NCBI RefSeq assembly: GCF_015840915.1 | Contig: NZ_CP060398.1 | Location: forward strand, 2,542,001 to 2,606,000 | DNA: 64,000 nt | Source: Synechococcus sp. CBW1002 | GTDB taxonomy: Bacteria; Cyanobacteriota; Cyanobacteriia; PCC-6307; Cyanobiaceae | Direction: 5' to 3' | In this document: positions 39,653-48,447 of the stretch, in pieces | How the letters are laid out: each line of letters begins with the position of its first letter | Numbering within the stretch: the first letter of the stretch is position 1 | Translations under genes and position numbers: made by a program | Notes under the pieces: generated by a model | Seen by the model: only the letters and a program-made list of their open reading frames with translations | What the model was told of the DNA's origin: nothing | Database searches by the model: none

Positions 39653-40389
39653 GGGTGGCGTGATTGCGGAGCGAATGCAGGTGTTTCACCGTGCGAGGTC
39701 TGCGATCTTTGGGGGGCTTGATTGTGATTAAGCAGTATCATTCAGGCAATGGCGTGCTCGGCCCGGGCATCCTGCTGGCCCGCAGGGATTTTGAGAAAGC
39801 TGAACAGCGATCAGCCGACTCCATCCCATCTGGGGTGAGTATCTTCACCCACAGCCGCCTGCTGACAGAATTGCAGCTGCTCTGGGTACAGGCCTTGCTC
39901 TCGACAGTAGGTACTGAATTCGGTGGCATTCATGCCAGCGGTAGTGAGTACCTCCGTGACTTGTCGGTGGCCCCCCAGCTCTCAGGACCCTTCTCTGATC
40001 CCGGCACCCTGTCTGACGGACGCAAAACGTCGCATCTTGGCAACAGGATGGCCCTCAGGTCAATGGGTGGTCAGGGAGCCATCAGGCTTCTGAATTGGTG
40101 TGCGACCCGAGGGCCAAGGCGTGGTGGAGACTCAACTGGAACCAGAAACAAACGTAGGCCAAGCCACGCCTGATCAATCGCTGCAGAAAGCCCTTGGAAA
40201 CTTAAGGAATGGTGAGCCATTGCCACAAAAGCGCTAAACATGCCCTTAGAGGATGGTCGTGTGGAGTCGATGTTTTAAGTGACTTCCCACTAGGAGCAAT
40301 CCCTCGCTAAGTCCAAATCGATTCCGCGGCAAGGCATCCACGTCATGATTACTTCAGGCTTAATGCCGTTTGCTTCAGATTTGACATAT
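39653..40389. other. Intergenic region upstream of pilA; holds an IS3 relic
   Basis: Besides the OrfA relic at 39855-40010 no gene is supported. The + strand open frame across 39664-40173 has no motif and runs opposite the relic. The base composition becomes AT-richer towards the pilA gene. Confidence 0.5.
39855..40010 (-). pseudogene. Relic of an IS3-family OrfA
   Basis: The minus strand reads SWGATDK and, in the next frame, VLTTAGMNATEFSTYCREQGLYPEQ. This parallels WSAADKFTVVLETAGLNATELSAYCRERGLFPEQ of the OrfA at 43632-44138. The frame breaks between the two parts and the rest is lost. It is an old, degenerate fragment of a related element. Confidence 0.7.
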
Positions 40390-40418
40390 TTGGCATGAAG
40401 CCCAAAGGCACCTATGCT
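40390..40418 (+). promoter_or_regulatory. Promoter candidate for pilA
   Basis: TTGGCA (40390-40395) and TATGCT (40413-40418) are separated by 17 bases, close to a sigma-70 pattern, and lie 22 bases before the pilA start codon. A TTGACA at 40381 is too far from any -10 to pair with it. No strong Shine-Dalgarno precedes the ATG. Confidence 0.45.
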
Positions 40419-40439
40419 GACAGCAGTCATTTTTGAGCC

Positions 40440-40871
40440 ATGAACGCCAAATCAAAGCTCGCCTTGCTTCGCACCCTCAGCAAAGAGCGAAAAGGCCTTG
40501 CCAAGGGTTTCACCTTGGTGGAACTGATGATTGTGGTGGCCGTGATCGGCATTCTTTCTGCCGTTGCATTGCCTCAATACCTACAAGCCCGGAATGCAGC
40601 TATAGCCGGATCTGCAATCGGTGAGGCTATTGGCATAGCCAAGGAGTGCGCAACGTTTGCAGCATCTGACATTGGCGCAGCACCCACTTTGGCGGCGGGT
40701 GCTTCTGTTGTGGCGACCACTGCTTGCACTGTTGATGGTGGTGTATACACGGCAACATGGCCGGTAGGTGTTGTTGGTGTCCGATGCTTAAATCAAACAT
40801 CTACTGCTGCAAATACTACGGCAACAGTTACTATTGCTGACAATGGGGCAATGTCTTGCGTGATTAGTTAG
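40440..40871 (+). CDS. pilA: Type IV pilin (PilA-like)
   Basis: A 143-residue prepilin. The cleavage site is LAKG^FTLVELMIVVAVIGILSAVALPQY with Glu5 and the usual ALPQYLQ helix exit. The short head (ECATFAASDIGAAP, then CTVDGGVYTATWPVG, and CLNQTSTAAN to SCVIS) has four Cys that can make two disulfides. The size and compact head suggest a major pilin rather than a minor one. Its own promoter and terminator candidates make it a single-gene unit. It is less GC-rich than the core genes. Confidence 0.9.
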   Translation: MNAKSKLALLRTLSKERKGLAKGFTLVELMIVVAVIGILSAVALPQYLQARNAAIAGSAIGEAIGIAKECATFAASDIGAAPTLAAGASVVATTACTVDGGVYTATWPVGVVGVRCLNQTSTAANTTATVTIADNGAMSCVIS

Positions 40872-40978
40872 TGGTGGTTAACGGGTTGCCTAAGGCTTTG
40901 CATAAAGTCATTTAAAATCCCTTGCCATCACTAGGGAGAATTCATTTCCATTTTATGCATTTGCTGCGCTCATCAACT

Positions 40979-41002
40979 GCGGGGAGCTATTCCCCGCTTT
41001 TC
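40979..41002 (+). terminator. Rho-independent terminator after pilA
   Basis: GCGGGGA and TCCCCGC form a perfect stem with a short GCTAT loop, followed by TTTTCTT. It lies about 108 bases past the pilA stop. Confidence 0.75.
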
Positions 41003-41089
41003 TTGAGTAAATGCATTCTTGGGGTGCTCGAATGATCGCCAGTCAGCAAATATGGTTAAATCGCCTTGGTTCAGGAAATATTTGTATAA

Positions 41090-42334
41090 GGGCACCTCGA
41101 AAAATTAGCTGTTTCCCAGTGTTCTGCAGGCATGCAAAAAGCCGCCAATGGCGGCAGGCAGCAGAATTTTGTATCGGCGACTGAGCTTTTTACTGCGCTA
41201 TCGGATACTCCTTCGAGGATTCATGCCACCACTGGTGCATGGCTGATGCGCTGAAGATAGCGAAGGAAGTTGAAGGCCAGATTCTTGAGCCCCCACCATG
41301 CCTCGTTCCTTGCCAGCCCAATCTTTCGCGTCAGCTTCCCACCCATTGACATTGTCATGCAGCCGAAGACATGCTCCACACAAGCTCTAATGGCTGACTT
41401 GACGCGATTAAGGTCCTTGGCGGCGGCGCTGAGCGGGTGATTGCGAGCGCCCTTATCGTGGATCAAGCTTTCGAAGCGCCCCAAGCTCAGCAGATCTTCA
41501 AAGCACTCACCTGAATAAGCTGAGTCTGCCCAGACATAATCATGTTCATTCTCCGGATCCAGCAGCCGTGGAAGCATCTGACTGTCATGAATATTGGCAG
41601 GTGTAATAGCATATCGGCGGATAAAGCCATGGTCGACGTCAATGCAGATGCTGTTCTTGTAACCGAAGTAGTTGATGCCGTTCTTTTTAACCCAGCGAGC
41701 GTCTAGATCCTTCTGCCGCAGGCGATCTGGGTTTTCTTCCCAGCCTTCCGGCAGCCTACCAGCTTTGATTTCCTTGTTCTCGTCACGGGTGTTGCGCTGT
41801 TTGGGAACAGGTACGAGAGTCGCATCAATAATCTGACCACCACGGGCTTGGAGTCCCTGTGAGCGGAGGTATGCCTCGAACATCTCGAAGAGCTCCCCAA
41901 TCACTCCTGCTTTGCGCAGCCTCTCCCTGAACAAGGCGACTGTGGTTGCGTCAGGAATGTTGTTCATCACACCCAGTCCCACAAACTCCTCAAAGGAACG
42001 CCTGTCATTCACCTGGAACTCAAGCTCGTCATCGCTGAGGTTAAATAGCTGCTGGAGAACAAGCATCTTGAAAAGGATCAGCGGATCAATCCGCTTACGC
42101 CCTGCATTGCTCTTGCGATCCTGCGCGTATCCTTGGTCAAGTATCGGCTGGAATTTATCCCATGGGATCGAATCAGACAGCCGCTTGAGAACCGGCTTCT
42201 TCTCCTGGAGCTTTGCGACCCTTTGCTGTTCGTCCCAAAAACCTCTTTGGCCCACCGCTGGCATACAGTCTGACTTCCTGATTCTATCGCTATTTCATCG
42301 TAATCAACCAGCTTGCTGATTTTTCGAGGTGCCC
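41090..42334 (-). mobile_element. IS5-family element, intact, 1245 bp
   Basis: The ends match as inverted repeats (GGGCACCTCGAAAAAT at 41090 and on the other strand from 42334). The 4-bp duplication ATAA flanks it (41086-41089, 42335-42338). One intact transposase gene is inside. The same end sequence borders the 110-bp MITE at 46350-46459, so this is the likely source of the MITE's transposase. Confidence 0.93.
41221..42264 (-). CDS. IS5-family transposase
   Basis: A 347-residue transposase (MPAVGQRGFWDEQQRVAKLQ start). The N-terminal DUF772-like part has GRKRIDPLILFKMLVLQQLFNLSDDELEFQV. The DDE core follows: GGQIIDATLVPVPKQR (Asp), YVWADSAYSGECFE (Asp) and a C-terminal RACVEHVFGCMTMSMGGK (Glu). 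The YREK-like spacing is usual for IS5. Intact and therefore possibly active in moving its own element and the MITE. Confidence 0.92.
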   Translation of the reverse strand: MPAVGQRGFWDEQQRVAKLQEKKPVLKRLSDSIPWDKFQPILDQGYAQDRKSNAGRKRIDPLILFKMLVLQQLFNLSDDELEFQVNDRRSFEEFVGLGVMNNIPDATTVALFRERLRKAGVIGELFEMFEAYLRSQGLQARGGQIIDATLVPVPKQRNTRDENKEIKAGRLPEGWEENPDRLRQKDLDARWVKKNGINYFGYKNSICIDVDHGFIRRYAITPANIHDSQMLPRLLDPENEHDYVWADSAYSGECFEDLLSLGRFESLIHDKGARNHPLSAAAKDLNRVKSAIRACVEHVFGCMTMSMGGKLTRKIGLARNEAWWGLKNLAFNFLRYLQRISHAPVVA

Positions 42335-42522
42335 ATAAGTCAGTGGGTTAAGAGTACTTTTGGAGCTAGCGGCAATGATTCGCATACCTTCAGAACAAGA
42401 AATCTGTTCTCAACCGACTGGCTGACTCGGTTTTGCGAGAATCCTCTTGATCTCTTCTTGATAAAGACTATGCATACGAGCGGCGGTGACTTTCAGGGAA
42501 GGTGTCACTCCTTGGCTGCCAT

Positions 42523-43668
42523 TTAGACGGCCTCGGTTAAGGGTAGCGCGAGGATCGGATCGGGTTCCTCTGGTGGCTTGTTGATCCACACTTCTTCGGG
42601 TTGACGCCAGCAGCGGGTGCTTCGGCTCCAGCGTCTTGGATGGGCCTGACGGGCCTTCTCGTAGACATTGGCTCGCTGCTGGCAAATTGCCTTCGCGGCA
42701 CCGCTGTGACGCTGGTGAGGCGTCACGAATTTGATGCCGCTGTGGCGGTGTTGATGGTTGTACCAGTCGACAAACGCCGACACCCACTCACACGCCTCTT
42801 CTTTGCTGGTAAACGGCCGACTGGGGTAGTCGGGCCGGTACTTGAACGTGCGGAACAAGGCTTCCGAGAAGGGATTGTCATTCGAAACCCTGGGCCGAGA
42901 GAACGACCGCAGGACACCCAACTCCTCCAGCCGCGCCTCGAGTGTGGCGGCGCGCATGGCATTGCCGTTGTCGGCATGGAGGATCAGCGGCAGGGGGGTG
43001 GACTGGTTGGCGCCACATCCCCTTGGGCGGCGGTAACGCTCCTTGAGACAGGCTCGCTGCACCAGATCCGCCGCGATCTCAGCCGATTCCACCTCAGCCA
43101 TATCCCAGGCCACCACCTTGCGGCTCCAGACGTCGACCACTAGGTAGAGGTAAAGCCACACACCCCGGACTGTGGTCGGCAGATAGGTGATGTCCCAGCT
43201 CCAAACCCGGTTTGGGCCATCCGCCCTGAGGCGCGGCACGGAGCGCGGTTCCTGCGGCAACCGGGCCCGCCCACGTCGGTGACACTGCCCTGCCTGGTGC
43301 AACACCCGGTAGAAACTGCTCTCGGAGGCGATATAGAGGCCCTGATCCGCCAGCGCTGGCACGATCTGCCCGGGCGGAAGCGAGGCGTACTCCGGTTGGT
43401 TGCACGTCAGCAGGATCCGCTGGCGCTCCTCCTCCGTCAGCCGGTGAACGACCAGGCGAGGACTTCCTTTACGGCGGTCCTCGCCGTCCCCATCACCCAG
43501 AAAGGCCTTCCGCCATCGTTTGAGGGTACGCAGGCAGATGCCGATCTCACCGCATGCGCTCACCAGGCCGGCTCCAGCCGCATGCGCCTCGCCGATCAGC
43601 TCGATCACCTTCCGCCGGTGCGCGGCGCTGGTCAACCTTCCGCGTCCTCCGAGCAGAAGGCATCCCAC
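42523..43668 (-). CDS. IS3-family OrfB transposase (second type)
   Basis: A 381-residue DDE protein. N-terminal HTH (GLVSACGEIGICLRTLKRWRKAF) then the catalytic core: VWSWDITYLPT (Asp), LILHADNGNAMR (Asp) and DNPFSEALFRTFKYRPDYP (Glu). A C-terminal basic tail follows. It overlaps OrfA by 37 bases in another frame, so it may start at its own ATG or come from a frame change. Intact. Confidence 0.9.
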   Translation of the reverse strand: MGCLLLGGRGRLTSAAHRRKVIELIGEAHAAGAGLVSACGEIGICLRTLKRWRKAFLGDGDGEDRRKGSPRLVVHRLTEEERQRILLTCNQPEYASLPPGQIVPALADQGLYIASESSFYRVLHQAGQCHRRGRARLPQEPRSVPRLRADGPNRVWSWDITYLPTTVRGVWLYLYLVVDVWSRKVVAWDMAEVESAEIAADLVQRACLKERYRRPRGCGANQSTPLPLILHADNGNAMRAATLEARLEELGVLRSFSRPRVSNDNPFSEALFRTFKYRPDYPSRPFTSKEEACEWVSAFVDWYNHQHRHSGIKFVTPHQRHSGAAKAICQQRANVYEKARQAHPRRWSRSTRCWRQPEEVWINKPPEEPDPILALPLTEAV

Positions 43669-44138
43669 TTTTTTCGCAGCACCAGCAAGGCCGCCGCCTC
43701 CGCCAGGGCCTTCTCCTTGCGCTGCAGCTCCTTCTTGAGTGCTTTGATCTCTCGCTGGTCCTGGGCACGGAGCCTTTCGAGCTCCTTTTGCTCGGCCATC
43801 GTCAGCACCGGCTTGGCGTTGGCATCCTGAGCGGTCTGACGCCAGCGGCTCACCTGCTCAGGAAAGAGCCCCCGCTCGCGGCAATAGGCACTGAGCTCAG
43901 TGGCGTTCAACCCGGCCGTCTCCAGCACCACCGTGAACTTGTCGGCAGCACTCCAGCCATCTGGTTCCTTCTGAGATGCCGGCACCACCTCTCCCTGCAA
44001 CCGCCACGTCTTCCTCCATTTGTAGAGGGTGATCACGTGGATGCCCAGCTCTTCTGAAATCCGGGCCACGCTCTGCCTGTGCGGCGGGCTCATCCGCCTT
44101 CTCACATCAGCCTTGACGGCCTCGCTGTAACGACGCAT
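43632..44138 (-). CDS. IS3-family OrfA (second type)
   Basis: A 168-residue protein with two HTH parts (ISEELGIHVITLYKWRKTW and TELSAYCRERGLFPEQVSRW), then a coiled coil (EQKELERLRAQDQREIKALKKELQRKEKAL). It recognises the element ends. A relic of a related protein lies at 39855-40010. Its promoter region holds the IS256 insertion 34 bases upstream. Confidence 0.88.
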   Translation of the reverse strand: MRRYSEAVKADVRRRMSPPHRQSVARISEELGIHVITLYKWRKTWRLQGEVVPASQKEPDGWSAADKFTVVLETAGLNATELSAYCRERGLFPEQVSRWRQTAQDANAKPVLTMAEQKELERLRAQDQREIKALKKELQRKEKALAEAAALLVLRKKWDAFCSEDAEG

Positions 44139-44456
44139 TGGTCATGTCCTCAAGCCCCCGGATGTACGGATGGGCCGCGTCCCTTGGCGTGGTGTAAATC
44201 CCGAGGCCCGATTGCCCTGGACTGAGGGAGAACAGGGGTGAATGACGGGCTGTCATTCTCGAGGCGCATGTGCACCTCGTTATTTCACGATGAATCCAGA
44301 CGATTGACTTGTCAAGTCTTTCGTCTGGATTGCCGATCGGTTGTGGGCTACACCTGCAATCTTGGTCGTGACGTCTGCGGTGCCGGCCCCCGGGCGGTGA
44401 TCGCCGCCGCTGCGCCCTGTGGGGGCGCTACGGCGCGATCTCCTGGGGCCTGAGGC

Positions 44457-45690
44457 TCAGGCCGCTGCTTCTTGCAAGGAAGGCTGCGTGGGCAGCTCCG
44501 CCAGTGAGGGGATGGCGGCCATGCTCTCGGCGGAGAACATGCGCCGGCCCTCCAGCTGCCAGTGCTCGTCCTGCTCCAGCAGCACAGCCCCCACCAAGCG
44601 GGTGATCGAGGCGTCATTCGGGAAGATGCCAACCACCCGAGTGCGGCGTTTGATCTCCTCATTGAGGCGCTCGAGCAGGTTGGTGCTCCAAGTCTTTTTC
44701 CAGTGTTGAGGCGGGAAGTGACGGAAGGCGAGCACGTCTTCCCGGGCGTGCAGCATGAGCTCAGCAGCCTTGGGGAAGCGATCCACCAGTGAGCTGGCCA
44801 GATCGTCCCAGCGGGCCTCGATTTCGTCCGTTTTCTCCTGGGCGAACACCGAGCGCAAGGCAGCGGTGACCATGCCTTGGTGGGCCTTGGGCACCCGTTG
44901 GAGCAGGTTTCTGGCGAAATGGACCCTGCAGCGCTGCCAGCAGCTGCCCTGCAGCATCCGCCGGATCGCCTTGGTGAGGCCCACGTGCGCGTCGCTGATC
45001 ACGAGCTTGACCCCAGTGAGGCCGCGCTCCTTGAGCGAGCCAATGAACTCGCTCCAGAAGCTCTCGGTTTCGCTGTCGCCCACCTTGATGCCGAGCAGCT
45101 CGCGGCGACCATCGGCATTGACGCCCATGGCCACCACCACAGCCCTGGAGCAGACCTGCATCGCCTTGCCGAGACGCCCGTGGAGATAGGTGGCATCGAG
45201 GTACAGGTAGGCGTAGCCGGTGGCCTCAAGGGGGCGGTTCAGGAAGGCCTGCACCTGGATGTCGATGTCAGCGCAGATGCGGCTCACCTGAGATTTGGAG
45301 ATGCCGCTCTGGACTCCCAGGGCGGCCACCAGGGCGTCGACCTTGCGCGTTGAGATGCCGCCGACATAGGCCTCCATCACCACGCCGTAGAGGGCCTGGT
45401 CCACACGGCGGCGCGGCTCCAGGATCGAGGGCAGGTGGCTGCCGGAGCGCAGTTTGGGGATGCGGAGATCGATGTCCCCCACCTGGGTGGCCAGGGTGCG
45501 CGGCCGGTAGCCGTTGCGGTAGCCGAGCCGCTCCTCGCTGCGCTCATGGCGCTCTGCGCCGAGCACGGCAGCGACCTCCAGCTCGATCAGCTGCTGCAGG
45601 CCGTGGCGCACCAGCTCGGGGATCAGCTCACCGGCGCTGCTGCCATCCAGTAGCGGCGCCAGCTCAATTGCGGCACGATTGGACGTGGGC
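44457..45690 (-). pseudogene. IS256-family transposase, start codon split by the intron
   Basis: The coding part begins CCC ACG TCC right after the G at 45690; the AT of the ATG lies at 47673-47674 across the intron, and joined they read MPTSNRAAIELAPLL. The 411-residue protein has the mutator-type DDE core: YLYLDATYLHGR (Asp), VKLVISDAHVGLTKA (Asp), QRCRVHFARNLLQ (CxxH-like) and FPNDASITRLVGAVLLEQDEHW near the end, with TNLLERLNEEIKRRTR (Glu). The intron is antisense to this gene, so splicing cannot repair the mRNA. An internal start at 45611 could give a shortened protein. Confidence 0.88.
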
Positions 45691-46230
45691 GTGTGTCACG
45701 AGTCAGCAGGTGAAAGCCAAGGCTGATGAAACTGCATCGGGGATGGGAGTGTGGCCTCCCGGGATCGGCCTGCAGGGGCTGGTACCAAACCACCCCGTGC
45801 TGCTGCGTTCAAAAGACGTGGTGGTGAGCGACGGGGAAACGGCGGACTGGATCCGTCAGGTGTGCGACGAGAAGGTGAGCGCAAGCGAACCGTTGATGAC
45901 GCGCCGATATCTATTTCAGACGCTGCCAAAACGGGAGGCGGCCCAAATCTCCTGGATCAGTGTGGACAGAGCCTGTCTATGGACCACACGGCAGCCGGCG
46001 TATAGACGGCACGAGCTCATCGCAGGCCCTGATGCGGAACGTGAGAACCTGCCATGGAATGCCAAGGGAACATCCCAAGTGGTCACCACCATGAGGGTCA
46101 ATACCGATGTCTGTGGCAGGGGCGGAGCAACCCGTAGTAGCGATGATGGGTCTGTAACGGACTCGGAGCCAAGGGGTTGCATCATCCCGTTTGGAGTCTC
46201 CCATCAACTGCCTACGGCAGGAGGAATGGG

Positions 46231-47595
46231 ATGACAACAGACAAGCCGCTACCGATTACCAAGGTGATGGTCTGGAAGGCCTATCAACAGGTGAAACGGA
46301 ACGGACAGGCGGCCGGTGTGGATGGCCAAAGCCTGGACGACTTCAACAAGGGCACCTCGAAAAATTGCCTCCACCAAGACGGAGCCCTCAAGCCTGGCCT
46401 GACGTGGCAATGAGTCTCAATTGCCGGATCCCGCAGATCCCGAATTTTTCGAGGTGCCCACAAGGATCTGGAGAATAATCTCTACAAACTCTGGAATCGG
46501 ATGGCATCAGGAAGTTATCTTCCGCCACCAGTTCGGCGTGTGGAGATTCCCAAATCCGGTGGAGGCGTCAGGCCGCTGGGTATCCCGACGGTTGCTGATC
46601 GCATCGCACAGATGGTGGTCAAGCAGGTGCTGGAGCCAGAGCTGGAGCTGATCTTTGATCAGGATTCCTACGGCTACAGACCGGGCAAGTCAGCGCATCA
46701 GGCAGTAGAGGTCTGCCGTCAGCGCTGCTGGAGGTCCAACTGGGTTCTCGATCTCGACATCAAGGGGTTTTTCGATGCTATCGATCACGACCTGTTGATG
46801 CGCGCGATCAAGGCCCATACCTCCGAGCGCTGGGTGGTGCTCTACCTGCAACGATGGCTGCAGGCACCGGTTCTGTTGCCGGATGGCACGCTCCATCCCA
46901 GGGACCGGGGCACACCGCAAGGTGGTGTCATCAGTCCACTGCTGGCCAATCTGTTCCTGCACTATGCGTTTGATGTGTGGATGCGCCGGAGCCACCCGGC
47001 CATTGCCTTTGAGCGCTATGCAGATGATGTGATCTGTCATTGCCACAGCGAGAAGGAAGCTCGGCGGTTGCTGGAGGCATTGCAGGATCGCTTTGCGTCC
47101 TGTGGCCTCCAGCTTCATCCCCAGAAGACCCAGGTGGTCTACTGCAGGGATAGCAACCGCCGGGCACCGTTTGCTGATGTCACGTTCACGTTTCTTGGTT
47201 TCGCGTTTCGGCCACGTGTGTCTCGCAATTCTCGCGGAGTCATCTACACAGGCTTTTTGCCGGCAGTGAGTCCGCAGGCTCTCCAGCGTATGCGGGAGAG
47301 GATTAGGTCGATAGGGCTTCCATCGCTCGTGTATCTGTCGCTTGAGGAGATCGCTAAAGTGCTGAATCCAGTGATTCGTGGCTGGATTCAGTACTACGGT
47401 CGTTTCTATAGGACAGAACTGATCAGGAAGTTGTATCGCTACCTGGATGACAGAATTGCAGCCTGGTTACGGCAGAAGTACAAAAGGCTGCGGGGTCGTC
47501 GGCTCCAAAGCTGGCGAGTACTTGCCAGGATCAGGTCTGGACATCGTGATCTGTTCGCGCACTGGCGTCGAGTCAGTGAAGTGGCATGTGGATGA
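46231..47595 (+). pseudogene. Group II intron reverse transcriptase/maturase, split by a MITE
   Basis: From the ATG at 46231, preceded by AGGAGG, the N-terminal 40 residues (ITKVMVWKAYQQVKRNGQAAGVDG) are followed by a 110-bp MITE with an in-frame TGA. The frame resumes with DLENNLYKLW. The RT core is complete: VRPLGIPTVADRIAQ, NWVLDLDIKGFFDAIDH, GTPQGGVISPLLANLFL and the YADD motif (FERYADDVICH). The maturase domain has GWIQYYGRFYR. No HNH endonuclease domain is present. Restored length about 416 residues. Now only a fragment from Met46501 could be made, lacking the first RT motif. Confidence 0.9.
46350..46459. mobile_element. 110-bp MITE with IS5-type ends
   Basis: Its 17-bp perfect inverted repeats (GGGCACCTCGAAAAATT) match the ends of the IS5 element at 41090-42334. 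The 4-bp duplication ACAA flanks it (46346-46349, 46460-46463), and its removal restores the reverse transcriptase frame. It has no coding capacity. Its interior (about 76 bp) does not resemble the IS5. Confidence 0.93.
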
Positions 47596-47598
47596 TGG

Positions 47599-47632
47599 GA
47601 GCCGTATGACGCGAGAGTGTCACGTACGGTTC
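47599..47632 (+). ncRNA. Group II intron domain V
   Basis: A 34-base hairpin: GAGCCGTA pairs with TACGGTTC (one G-U), then a bulge, then ACGC with GTGT around a GAGA tetraloop of the GNRA type. The AGC near its 5' end is the catalytic triad position. This is the most conserved part of the intron ribozyme. Confidence 0.9.
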
Positions 47633-47863
47633 TGTGAGCACCTCGGGGGGAAGTTCCCCGGGGTGACTCGACATGGTTCGTCTGGTTGAGGTAGTGCTCA
47701 AACCAGGGTCACGGGCCTGCCCACCCCTTGCAACGCTGGCCGCTGAGCGGAACGTCTGAGGTGCGCGCTCAACCCCGGCTACGCCGGGGTTGAGGTCCCC
47801 AGGGATTTACACCAACACAGGGGACGCAAGCTACGGATGAGAGGGGTGACATCTTTCCTGAAA

Positions 47864-48385
47864 CCGGGGGAGCCAGCCCTCCGGTGTTCTCGCCAGCCGT
47901 TCGTTCCAGCGCCCCAGGATCGCCAGGGCGGCGGCCCGGTGCATCGGCCGCTCCTGCTCCCCCGCGGCACCATGGCGGGCGGCGTACTTGAAGCGATCCA
48001 GGTGGTGTTTGAAGGGTCCGTCGTTTTCGGCGATCATCGCCGTGATCTCCGCCAGTGCCGCTGGGCTCCGGCCGACCCACCAGCCCTGCGGGTCGCGGTG
48101 CTCCAGGGCCCACCGCATGATCTCCAGGCTTTCCTCCAGCACTTGCGCAGGCTTCGTCTCTTCGGAGGAGGAACCGTTCTCCTTGCCGGACCCGGTTCGT
48201 TTTCCGGGCACCACCAGCACCGGCACCGTGCCCTTGGCTGAGGCCTCCAGCAGCTCGGGCGGCTTGGCCCGCAGGCTCACCTCCCGCAGCTCCAGGTTTG
48301 GCCCCGGCGCAAAGCCGGCGGCGGCCAGGGCCAGCCGGGCGCGGATGGCGTAGGGGCAGCGGCGGAAGCTGTAGAGCACCGGCAT
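47864..48385 (-). pseudogene. Glutathione S-transferase-like gene, truncated by IS3
   Basis: From the ATG at 48385 the protein has the thioredoxin-like start MPVLYSFRRCPYAIRARLAL with a Cys at the active-site position, then VSLRAKPPELLEASAKGTVPVLVV (the cis-Pro and Ser/Thr glutathione contact region) and part of the helical C-terminal domain (LEESLEIMRWALEHRDPQGWW). An Arg/Lys-rich insertion (GKRTGSGKENGSS) lies in the middle. After RTPEGWLP it joins the IS3 end and stops in IS256 DNA (47831). About 40-60 final residues are lost. Confidence 0.82.
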
Positions 48386-48447
48386 CGGACATGCGATCGG
48401 CGCTGTCGTCAATGGCCCGTTTCTTCCAACGCTGGCGCCCATGCCCA

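Larger units (their letters stand above)
45691..47672 (+). mobile_element. Group II intron, 1982 bp including a MITE
   Basis: Starts GTGTG (45691) as required by the GUGYG rule and ends AC (47672). The first 60 bases (CAGCAGGTGAAAGCC and on) resemble domain I of bacterial introns. A reverse transcriptase gene lies in domain IV, and a 34-base domain V is at 47599-47632, followed by a domain VI stem. Exon joining restores the IS256 transposase ATG, confirming both borders. Without the MITE and its 4-bp duplication the intron is 1868 bp. Confidence 0.9.
44173..47831 (-). mobile_element. IS256-family element, carrying a group II intron
   Basis: The outer ends are inverted repeats: GGCCGCGTCCCTTGG at 44173 and, from 47831 on the other strand, GCTTGCGTCCCCTGTG, with an inner common block TGGTGTAAATCCC. 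The 8-bp duplication TACGGATG flanks it (44165-44172, 47832-47839), as expected for IS256. Without the intron it is 1677 bp. The intron splits the start codon of its transposase. Confidence 0.9.
42492..47863 (-). mobile_element. IS3-family element (second type), carrying an IS256 insertion
   Basis: The left end TTTCAGGGAAGGTGTCAC (42492) and the right end, read from 47863 on the other strand as TTTCAGGAAAGATGTCAC, are inverted repeats matching at most positions. OrfA and OrfB lie inside. The right end is cut by the IS256, which sits 34 bases past the orfA start. Without it the element is about 1705 bp. The right end fuses with the GST gene at 47864. The left flank does not continue the GST gene, so the locus was rearranged. 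Exact outer bases are uncertain. Confidence 0.75.

Noticed and set aside
39664-40173. 169-residue + strand open frame upstream of pilA
   Set aside because: No motif, and the opposite strand carries a recognisable OrfA relic.
42339-42491. Minus-strand text reading VTAARMHSLYQEEIKRILAKPS as the missing C-terminus of the GST
   Set aside because: It does not resemble the GST C-terminal domain and stops quickly; treated as an unassigned fragment between the IS5 and IS3 elements.
44196-44456. A gene between the IS256 end and its transposase stop
   Set aside because: The open frames are short and biased; the stretch lies inside the IS and is non-coding.
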